Source: Bacteroidales bacterium UBA3289
GTDB lineage: Bacteria; Bacteroidota; Bacteroidia; Bacteroidales; UBA932
Direction of reading: 5' to 3'
DNA: 23,637 bases
Assembly: GCA_002361625.1 (NCBI GenBank)
Contig: DETL01000004.1
Span: forward strand, 26,050-49,686
This document shows positions 15,679-21,220 of the stretch, one piece after another. A program made the translations under genes and the position numbers. Within the stretch, counting starts at the first letter, position 1. Every line of letters starts with the position of its first letter. The notes beneath the pieces were generated by a model. That model was not told the DNA's origin, ran no database searches, and saw nothing but the letters and a program-made list of their open reading frames with translations.

Positions 15679-17106
15679 TCATTTCACCAATACCAAATAC
15701 TCTCCCGGAGTGAGGGTAGCGGAGAACGTACCGGAAACTTTCACGCCGGTGAACCAATCGGTATATTCACCGTCCAGGGGGATGTCGATGGAAACGGGGG
15801 CCGAGGACAGGTTCCGGAAAGGAACGGCGACGGACTCCGCCTCCGGGCGGTTGCTGGTGGCTGCCACTTCCTTCGCTTCGCCCGGTACGGCAGCCGGGGC
15901 AACGCCGAAGTTCGCGGCGACGATGACCTTGTTGCCGTCCACGGCGCGGGAGAAGGCGATGACGCCTTCGGGAGCATCGATGTATTCGATGGGACCGCCC
16001 TTTTCTCCGGCGAGAAGGGCCGGATTGGCATGCTTGAGGTCCACGAGCTTCTTCCAGAAGGTCGTGTATTCGTTGGCGCTCCAGTCCGTAATCGGGTCTT
16101 TCTCAAAGAATTCCAACCGGCGGGACAGGCCGATTTCCTGTCCCGTGTAGATGAGTGGCTGGCTGCCGGGAAGGGTGAAGCACAGGACGGCGCAGGCATT
16201 CGCAGCAGCGCCCTCGCGCTCGAACTCGGTGCCGGACCAGGAGTTCTCGTCGTGGTTGGAGGTGAAGGTGAGGCGGAAGGCCTCCTTCGGGAAGCGGGCC
16301 GCGTCGCGGGCGATGTAGTCCTTGAGGTCGGCGACCGTCTTGCTGCCCTGGGCAAGGCCGTTGAGCAGGTGGTGGAGTTCCCACGCGTAGTTCGCGTCGA
16401 AGGTTTCAGCAGGATCGGCCAGGTTGTCCCGTTCGGCCTCGGCGAGGAGATAGATTTCGGGATAATCGGCATTCATCTGGGGGAGGATGCCCTTCCAGAA
16501 CTCCGCGGGCACCTCACCGGCGGCGTCGCAACGGAAACCGTCCACGCCCTTTTCCAGCCAAAAGCGCATGGCGTCGTCCTGGGCGGCCCAGACGGCCTGG
16601 TTCTCATAATTGAGGCTCCGGGTATCGGTCCAGTCATATTCCCAGATGGCGTTGCCGTCGGCATCGCGCTCGTAGAAGTCGGCCGGCTTTTCGGTCATCC
16701 ACACATTGTCCGGAGCGGTCTGGTTCGCGACCCAGTCCAGGATGACCTTGAAGCCGAGCTTGTGGGCCTCCGCGAGCAGATGCTCGAAGTCCTCCATGGT
16801 CCCGAATTCGGGATTGACCTTCTTGTAGTCGGAGATGGCGTAGTAGGAGCCCAGGGTGCCCTTGCGGCCTTCGGTGCCGATCTCATACATGGGCATCAGC
16901 CAGAGGATGTCCACGCCCAGGTCCTTCAGGCGGGGAAGCTGGGCCTCGACGCCCCGGAAGGTGCCTTCGGGGGAGAACTGGCGGATATTCACTTCATACA
17001 TCACGGAATTGTAGGTCCAGTCCGGATGGGCGGAGGGAGTCGCCGGCGTCTTCTTGCAGGCGGCGAGGGCCAGGACGGCCACGGCGAGGAAGAGATACTT
17101 TTTCAT
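15679..17106 (-). CDS. GH13 alpha-amylase family lipoprotein
   Basis: A compact 475-residue GH13 enzyme with a lipoprotein signal (L-A-A-C, C17). Catalytic positions are present: D194 in G-F-R-C-D-A (nucleophile), E223 in L-L-A-E-A (acid/base) and D282 in S-N-H-D-E-N (stabiliser). Region I reads D124-W-V-A-N128-Q129, with Gln where nearly all GH13 enzymes have His (codon CAG). The C-terminal ~90 residues form the usual beta domain. It is shorter than SusG and has no visible starch-binding insert. It lies 82 bp upstream of the SusA-like gene and may lead that operon. A weak -7-like TAAATTTA lies upstream, but I see no convincing -33 element. No acidic export signal follows the Cys, which suggests a periplasmic location. 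Confidence 0.9.
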   Translation of the reverse strand: MKKYLFLAVAVLALAACKKTPATPSAHPDWTYNSVMYEVNIRQFSPEGTFRGVEAQLPRLKDLGVDILWLMPMYEIGTEGRKGTLGSYYAISDYKKVNPEFGTMEDFEHLLAEAHKLGFKVILDWVANQTAPDNVWMTEKPADFYERDADGNAIWEYDWTDTRSLNYENQAVWAAQDDAMRFWLEKGVDGFRCDAAGEVPAEFWKGILPQMNADYPEIYLLAEAERDNLADPAETFDANYAWELHHLLNGLAQGSKTVADLKDYIARDAARFPKEAFRLTFTSNHDENSWSGTEFEREGAAANACAVLCFTLPGSQPLIYTGQEIGLSRRLEFFEKDPITDWSANEYTTFWKKLVDLKHANPALLAGEKGGPIEYIDAPEGVIAFSRAVDGNKVIVAANFGVAPAAVPGEAKEVAATSNRPEAESVAVPFRNLSSAPVSIDIPLDGEYTDWFTGVKVSGTFSATLTPGEYLVLVK

Positions 17107-17137
17107 GCGTGCGTGTTATTAACCCGGTAAATTTACG

Positions 17138-17171
17138 AAAAAAACCGGGAGCCCCGCGCACGGGAGTCCCG
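17138..17171 (-). terminator. Intrinsic terminator of the TIM-barrel/flavoprotein/epimerase operon
   Basis: The minus transcript forms an 11-bp stem with a 2-bp internal mismatch (CGGGACTCCCG / CGGGGCTCCCG, loop TGCG), followed after one G by seven Us (plus-strand As at 17138-17144). It lies 25 bp after the epimerase stop and separates that operon from the amylase gene. Confidence 0.85.
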
Positions 17172-17196
17172 ATTTTACCGATGAGCGGCCGCATTT

Positions 17197-18222
17197 TCAC
17201 GGACGAATCGCACGTTTCGCTTCTTCGAGCGCGGCAATGACCCGGTCGCACCAGGCGTCGAAGGCCGGGTCGGGAACCTGTAATTCGGGATGGGTCAGGA
17301 TGTTCTCCACCGTCTGGCGGATGCCCTGTTCGTAACGCACCGTCGCCTGGAAACCCGGCACCGCCCGCTTGAGTTTCGCATTGTCGAACAGCACCGTGTT
17401 CGCCTTGTCCCCAAGGAGACCGCCGGCGTAGTCGTAAGGGCCTACGGCATCCAGGAATTCCGACGCGACGTGGTACGCCTTGAGGGGGACACCCAGCGCA
17501 TCGGCCAGGGCCTGGTAGATCTGGTTCCAGGTGAGGACCTCGTCGGAGGTGATGTGGAACGCGTTCCCGAGGGCGTGGGGATTGCCCATCAGGCCGATGA
17601 AACCCTTCGCAAAGTCCGTGTTGTGCGTGAGGGTCCACAGGCTCGTGCCGTCGCCCTGGATGATGACGGGCTTTCCGTCCAGCATCCGCCGCAGCACCTG
17701 CCAGGAGCCGATATCCCCATGGACGCCGACGGGAACCTTCCGGTCGTCGTAGGTGTGGCTGGGCCGGATGATGGTGACCGGGAAACCCTCGTTCCGGCAT
17801 TTCTCCATCAGGAAGTCCTCGCAGGCGATCTTGTCCCGGGAATACTGCCAATAGGGATTCACCAGCGGCGTCCCCTCCGTGATGTAGGGGCTGGCCAGGG
17901 GTTTCTGGTAGGCCGATGCGGAGCTGATGTACATGTACTGCTTCGTCCGACCCCGGAACAGCCGCCAGTCTCGTTCCACCTGCGGCACCAGGAAGCCGAT
18001 GAAATCGCACACGCAGTCCCACTGCGTGCACTCGAGGAGCTTCTCCACGGCGGCCTCGTCGTTGATGTCGGCCTTCAGGACCTTGACATTCTCCGGGAGT
18101 CCGTCGTTCCGGTTCCCCCGGTTCAGGAGCGTGAGGTCCCACTCCCCTTCCGCGGCCAGCTGCGCGGTGATGGCGGAACTGATCGTTCCCGTCCCGCCGA
18201 TGAATAAAGCTTTCCGTTTCAT
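17197..18222 (-). CDS. NAD-dependent epimerase/dehydratase (extended SDR)
   Basis: A 341-residue extended short-chain dehydrogenase. The Rossmann nucleotide loop is G-G-T-G-T-I-S (residues 9-15). The active site has S-S-A-S-A-Y near 100 and the Y127-x3-K131 pair (Y-S-R-D-K). The C-terminal part (residues ~170-340) is the substrate-binding half, with G-D-G-T-S-L-W-T as in the subgroup related to plant CSP41 and bacterial nucleoside-sugar or isoflavone-reductase-like proteins. The actual substrate is unknown. It is the last gene of a three-gene operon, 13 bp after the flavoprotein gene and followed by a strong terminator. The ATG at 18222 (MKRKALF) starts exactly at the Rossmann fold, with no signal peptide, so it is cytoplasmic. 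Confidence 0.85.
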   Translation of the reverse strand: MKRKALFIGGTGTISSAITAQLAAEGEWDLTLLNRGNRNDGLPENVKVLKADINDEAAVEKLLECTQWDCVCDFIGFLVPQVERDWRLFRGRTKQYMYISSASAYQKPLASPYITEGTPLVNPYWQYSRDKIACEDFLMEKCRNEGFPVTIIRPSHTYDDRKVPVGVHGDIGSWQVLRRMLDGKPVIIQGDGTSLWTLTHNTDFAKGFIGLMGNPHALGNAFHITSDEVLTWNQIYQALADALGVPLKAYHVASEFLDAVGPYDYAGGLLGDKANTVLFDNAKLKRAVPGFQATVRYEQGIRQTVENILTHPELQVPDPAFDAWCDRVIAALEEAKRAIRP

Positions 18223-18235
18223 ATCCTTACGTGTT

Positions 18236-18856
18236 TCAGCGGATGAAATGCATGGGCGTCCAGGGCTCGTCGCCGCGGCCGGGGGCGGGCTGGCCGCCGG
18301 TGGCGTGGAGCAGGTGGGCGAGGTTGTTGGCGAGGGCACGCATGGTCTGCATGCCTTCCGCATCGAGCCGAGCCTCGCCGGGGGCGCGGCCATAGACGAT
18401 GTTCCAGTACTGGGAGGTCACCACGGGCATGTTCATCATCTGGAACGGAAGGGTGAGCGTTTCGAAGGCCGCGGTGGCGCCGCCCCGGCGGCACACGGCC
18501 ACCGCCGCCGCGGGCTTGCCGGCGATGCGGCCGCCGTTGGAGTAGAAGGCCCGCTGGATGATGCTCAGAAGCGCTCCGTTGGGCTGGCCGTAGTACACGG
18601 GCGAGCCCACGACGAGCGCATCGGCCCCCGCAAACTTGCCGCTGATCTCATTGCAGACGTCGTCGTCGAATACACATCGGCCCAGTCCTTCCGCCGCGCA
18701 CTTCCCGCAGGCGATGCACCCGCGCACCGGCCTGTTGCCGATCCAGACGGTTTCGCTGTCGATACCGTTCGCTTTCAGCTGCGCCGCCAGTTCTTCCAGC
18801 GCGCAGGCCGTATTGCCCTTTGGACGGGGGCTCCCGTTGACTATCAATACTTTCAT
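18236..18856 (-). CDS. Flavodoxin-fold NAD(P)H-dependent FMN reductase, iron-sulfur flavoprotein-like
   Basis: A 206-residue flavodoxin-like protein. The N-terminal phosphate loop G-S-P-R-P-K-G-N-T (residues 8-16) binds FMN, and G-S-P-V-Y-Y-G-Q-P contacts the isoalloxazine ring. Residues C47, C50, C53 and C61 (C-x2-C-x2-C-x7-C) match the compact cysteine motif of iron-sulfur flavoproteins, which bind a 4Fe-4S cluster next to FMN. That points to electron transfer or stress-related reduction rather than a simple FMN reductase. It lies 11 bp after the TIM-barrel lipoprotein gene and 13 bp before the epimerase gene. The redox partner is unknown. Confidence 0.85.
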   Translation of the reverse strand: MKVLIVNGSPRPKGNTACALEELAAQLKANGIDSETVWIGNRPVRGCIACGKCAAEGLGRCVFDDDVCNEISGKFAGADALVVGSPVYYGQPNGALLSIIQRAFYSNGGRIAGKPAAAVAVCRRGGATAAFETLTLPFQMMNMPVVTSQYWNIVYGRAPGEARLDAEGMQTMRALANNLAHLLHATGGQPAPGRGDEPWTPMHFIR

Positions 18857-18867
18857 AGCATGATGGA

Positions 18868-19698
18868 TTACTTGGTCAAGGCCGCACGGACGGTGCGGAT
18901 GGATACCGACGCATCCTGTAACATCTGTGCCGACCCATATTGTTCCACCGTGAACCAGCCGTCATAACCGCTCTCCAGCAGTTTGTCCACGACTTCCTTC
19001 ACCGGAACGATTCCGGCGCCCACCGGCACGGAAGTGGCGTCGGACTTGGCCCGGCGGTCCTTCAGATGGACATGGCCGATGCGGTCCCGGAAGTGCTCCA
19101 GCGCCGGCAGCACGTCCTCACCGCAATACAGGTAATTGCCCGTATCGAAGGCATGGCCCAGTTTCGCCGAGGCGGCGAACAACCGGTCCAGCGCCGCCGT
19201 ATCGTAGCAGAGCGAACGGGGATTGTCGAAGTCCTCCACCAGCACGGGGAATCCTTCGGCCGCCGCCTTGTCGGCAAAGGCAGCTACCCTTGCAACGGTC
19301 GCATCCCGCACCTCGTCGCCCGCATTCTCCGGCAGGAAACCGGGCACCAGCAGCAGCTTGTCCCAGCCCGTCCGCCGCATGAAGTCCAGGGCTCCCTCCT
19401 CTTCCGCCTCCCCGGGACCGGCCACCAGGTCGATCCAGATGATCGCGCAGGCATGGGCAAAACCCAGACTGTCAAGCGTTTGTAGCATGGCCGGATCGAT
19501 ATTCGTACTCACGTCCACTCCGGCATACCCCATTTCCCGGAAACGGGCAGCCGCCTCGGCAAAGGAAATCCCCTCCTGCTGCGCGGCCGTCACGATATGG
19601 TCGGCAAAGATGGATATGCGCGGTTCCTCCGGAACCTGCTGCCGGCACGACGCAAAAAACGGAAAAAGAAACATGGCAAGAAGCTGATACGGTTTCAT
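18868..19698 (-). CDS. Xylose-isomerase-like TIM-barrel sugar isomerase/epimerase, lipoprotein
   Basis: A 276-residue protein of the sugar phosphate isomerase/epimerase (AP endonuclease 2-like) TIM-barrel family. Metal-site-like residues are E in V-E-D-F-D-N, D and H in H-A-F-D-T-G-N, H-x-H in G-H-V-H-L-K-D-R and the final E in F-T-V-E-Q-Y. The N-terminus is a signal ending F-F-A-S-C18, a good Bacteroidota lipobox, so the enzyme should be anchored outside the cytoplasm. This is common for such proteins in Bacteroidota, yet its operon partners are cytoplasmic. The ATG at 19698 is supported by the signal peptide and by a promoter ~20 nt upstream. The open frame continues to 20079, but that part is the repeat array. 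Substrate unknown. Confidence 0.85.
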   Translation of the reverse strand: MKPYQLLAMFLFPFFASCRQQVPEEPRISIFADHIVTAAQQEGISFAEAAARFREMGYAGVDVSTNIDPAMLQTLDSLGFAHACAIIWIDLVAGPGEAEEEGALDFMRRTGWDKLLLVPGFLPENAGDEVRDATVARVAAFADKAAAEGFPVLVEDFDNPRSLCYDTAALDRLFAASAKLGHAFDTGNYLYCGEDVLPALEHFRDRIGHVHLKDRRAKSDATSVPVGAGIVPVKEVVDKLLESGYDGWFTVEQYGSAQMLQDASVSIRTVRAALTK

Positions 19699-19724
19699 AA
19701 GACGCTCTTTGACACGGGTTCTCG

Positions 19725-19756
19725 CAAAGATACACAAATTGAAGCGCCCCTGCAAG
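19725..19756 (-). promoter_or_regulatory. Promoter of the TIM-barrel/flavoprotein/epimerase operon
   Basis: On the minus strand a TTG (19755-19753) is followed after 20 bp by TATCTTTG (19732-19725), an exact TAnnTTTG match. The predicted start leaves a leader of ~20 nt before the ATG at 19698. The 22-bp repeat array begins 61 bp upstream of the -33 element, so it could act on this promoter. Confidence 0.75.
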
Positions 19757-19816
19757 ACTTCCGCCAGGACGCATTTACGGCACACCGCCAGTTCCCGGTA
19801 CGCCACACCCTCCCCT

Positions 19817-20025
19817 TGGCGCAGGTATGGCCATCGGCTGGCGCAGGTGTAACCATGTGGCGGCGCAAGTGTAGCCATCGGCTGGCGCAGGTGTGGAAAA
19901 AGGGGTGACACCTGCGCCATTGGAAAGCGTGAGTGCCTGTTTTGCGGCGCAGGTCCCCACTCCAAAATCACACCTGCGCCAGAGATCCGGGAGACCTGCG
20001 CCAAAAGCCATCGACGCCTGCGCCA
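19817..20025. repeat. Array of nine 12-bp boxes (TGGCGCAGGTGT) on a 22-bp period, in mirrored arms
   Basis: Direct copies start at 19817, 19839, 19861 and 19883, exactly 22 bp apart, and a further one at 19945. Inverted copies (ACACCTGCGCCA) start at 19908, 19970, 19992 and 20014, the last three again 22 bp apart. The 10-bp spacers of the left arm are also related (GGCCATCGGC, AACCATGTGG, AGCCATCGGC). The outer boxes pair symmetrically about position 19921. Each box pair 19883/19908 and 19945/19970 encloses 13 bp. The 22-bp unit is not a multiple of three, so it is not protein-coding repeat DNA. I do not recognise the family. Two helical turns per unit would place all boxes on one face of the DNA. 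Confidence 0.85.
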
Positions 20026-20052
20026 CGAATCACAACCGATACCTGGAAAACA

Positions 20053-20171
20053 TTGGTTCGAAGGAACCAAGGCCGTCATCAGACGGCCCGGCGGAGGCCG
20101 TGTCCGAGGAACGAGAGCTCTGTGTTTTCGGAGCGAAGCGACGCAGGGGGTCTGGGGGATTAGGCCCCCAG
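20053..20171. other. Row of short hairpins, possible structured RNA or repetitive element
   Basis: Two perfect 7-bp hairpins with 4-nt loops abut each other: TTGGTTC/GAACCAA at 20053-20070 and GGCCGTC/GACGGCC at 20071-20088. A third, CTGGGGG/CCCCCAG, lies at 20152-20171, and TCCGA/TCGGA with a central AGAGCTCT lies between. I see no credible gene and no consensus promoter on either strand. Together with the repeat array this fills the gene-free stretch 19757-20229, between the TIM-barrel promoter and tRNA-Pro. Confidence 0.45.
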
Positions 20172-20190
20172 CGAGTGAAACGGAAGTTAT

Positions 20191-20234
20191 CCCGACGGAA
20201 AAGGGACTGCAATGGCAGTCCCTTTTCCGTCGGG
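20191..20234 (-). terminator. Terminator of tRNA-Pro: perfect 20-bp stem
   Basis: Plus-strand arms 20191-20210 and 20215-20234 are perfectly complementary, with a 4-nt loop. On the minus strand the core GGGACTGC/GCAGTCCC is followed by UUUU and flanked by the matching AAAA, a normal intrinsic terminator. The outer part of the stem reaches into the last four acceptor bases of tRNA-Pro. Confidence 0.85.
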
Positions 20235-20303
20235 GTACCGCGACTCGAACGCGGGACCCCCTGCTCCCAAAGCAGGTGCGCTAGCCAACTGCGCCACACC
20301 CCG
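20230..20303 (-). tRNA. tRNA-Pro (UGG)
   Basis: Cloverleaf on the minus strand: acceptor CGGGGTG/TACCCCG with one G-T pair, anticodon stem CCTGC/GCAGG enclosing TTTGGGA with anticodon TGG, and T loop TTCGAGT. The discriminator is A and CCA is not encoded. It is a single-gene unit with its own promoter and terminator. Confidence 0.95.
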
Positions 20304-20311
20304 ATGCAGTG

Positions 20312-20342
20312 CAAAGGTAGCGATAATTCGGGAATCCGCAAA
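20312..20342 (-). promoter_or_regulatory. Promoter of tRNA-Pro
   Basis: On the minus strand -33 TTTG (20342-20339), 19 bp, then TACCTTTG (20319-20312). The -33 region TTTGCGGATTCC and the -7 region TACCTTTGCA are identical to those of the tRNA-tuf operon promoter at 450-481, with the same spacing and an unrelated 11-bp middle. Confidence 0.88.
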
Positions 20343-20377
20343 CTCCCGGAAACGGGGAGGCGCCGCACGGAAACTGT

Positions 20378-20408
20378 CAATTTTGATTCAAATTGTATTA
20401 AACACAAT
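20378..20408. promoter_or_regulatory. Possible operator palindromes upstream of xylR
   Basis: CAATTT-6 bp-AAATTG (20378-20395) overlaps ATTGT-7 bp-ACAAT (20392-20408). Both are AT-rich dyads in otherwise GC-rich DNA, 42-72 bp upstream of the xylR -33 element. They could be binding sites for XylR or another regulator. This is inferred from symmetry and position only. Confidence 0.3.
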
Positions 20409-20449
20409 AACAAAACACGGTTCAAGGGTCTTTTTTACAAAAAGGGGGC

Positions 20450-20480
20450 TTGACCGAGCGAAGGAATTTTCATAACTTTG
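20450..20480 (+). promoter_or_regulatory. Promoter of the xylR-xylB-xylA operon
   Basis: TTG (20450-20452), 20 bp, then TAACTTTG (20473-20480), an exact TAnnTTTG match. The start would fall near 20486, about 16 nt before the ATG of xylR. It diverges from the tRNA-Pro promoter. Confidence 0.8.
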
Positions 20481-20501
20481 AAACCGATAAGAACCCAAAC
20501 C

Positions 20502-21218
20502 ATGGAAACAGAATCTGCAAAAATCCACCTTTCGGTCGACTGCACGGTCCTCGGATTCGACGGGGAGCGGCTGGAGGTGCTGCTGATCCGCCGCACGGGC
20601 GTGGAGGGCGGAGAGGAATTCCATGACATGAAACTGCCCGGAAGCGTCATCGTGGACGGGGAGGAACTGGACGATGCCGCCCGGCGCGTCCTCACCGAGC
20701 TGACCGGTCTGAAGAACGTTCCGCTCACCCAGTTCCATGCCTTCGGATCCCCGGACCGGACCAAGGATCCGCGGGACATCCACTGGCTGGAAGCCACCCA
20801 GCAGATGCATGTCGGCCGGACCGTCACCATCGGCTACATGGCCCTCGTCAAGATCGGCCGCAGCATCATGGGCGACATGGAAGGGACCGAGGCGCTCTGG
20901 GTGCCGGTGGACAAGCTGCCCCCGCTCGCCTTCGACCACAACCAAATCATTGCCGAAGCCGTCAAGATGCTCCGGACCCTGGCGTCCATGGACCCGTCCA
21001 TGCTGTACGCGCTCATGCCCCGGAAATTCACCGTCACCCAGCTCCGCAACCTCTACGAGGTGGTCTTCGGAGTCAGGCTGGACCCGGCCAACTTCTACAA
21101 GAAGATGGTCCAGATGCCCTATATCGTCCCCCTGGAGGAGCGCGAAAAGGGCGTCGCGCACCGCGCGGCCAGGTACTACCGTTTTGACAAGAACACTTAC
21201 AACAAAACCCGCATATAG
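20502..21218 (+). CDS. xylR: Nudix-fold transcriptional regulator of xylose use
   Basis: A 238-residue protein with an N-terminal Nudix fold and a C-terminal winged helix (residues ~165-235, beginning M-P-R-K-F-T-V-T-Q-L). This is the architecture of the NrtR-like regulators. In Bacteroides, proteins of this type beside xylB-xylA are assigned as XylR and AraR. The Nudix box is degenerate: where a hydrolase has R-E-x2-E-E, this has R-R-V-L-T-E-L (61-67). It should therefore sense a sugar-related ligand rather than hydrolyse a nucleotide. The start is the ATG at 20502; an upstream TTG in frame overlaps the -7 element. xylB follows after 2 bp, so the regulator is autoregulated if it binds its own promoter. 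Confidence 0.87.
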   Translation: METESAKIHLSVDCTVLGFDGERLEVLLIRRTGVEGGEEFHDMKLPGSVIVDGEELDDAARRVLTELTGLKNVPLTQFHAFGSPDRTKDPRDIHWLEATQQMHVGRTVTIGYMALVKIGRSIMGDMEGTEALWVPVDKLPPLAFDHNQIIAEAVKMLRTLASMDPSMLYALMPRKFTVTQLRNLYEVVFGVRLDPANFYKKMVQMPYIVPLEEREKGVAHRAARYYRFDKNTYNKTRI

Positions 21219-21220
21219 AC

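Noticed and set aside
19817..20025. CRISPR array
   Set aside because: Repeats are 12 bp with 10-bp spacers that are themselves similar, orientation changes halfway, and no cas genes are present.
19699..20079. N-terminal extension of the TIM-barrel lipoprotein
   Set aside because: The frame is open, but it translates the 22-bp repeat array and lies upstream of a good promoter. The signal peptide with lipobox starts at the ATG at 19698.
20191..20303. Integration site of a mobile element at tRNA-Pro
   Set aside because: I looked for a second copy of the tRNA 3' end in the flanking 500 bp and saw none, and there is no integrase gene in the window.
19893..20453. Plus-strand open frame across the repeats and tRNA-Pro (186 codons)
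   Set aside because: It crosses a tRNA gene, its terminator and the repeat array, and has no promoter or recognisable motif.
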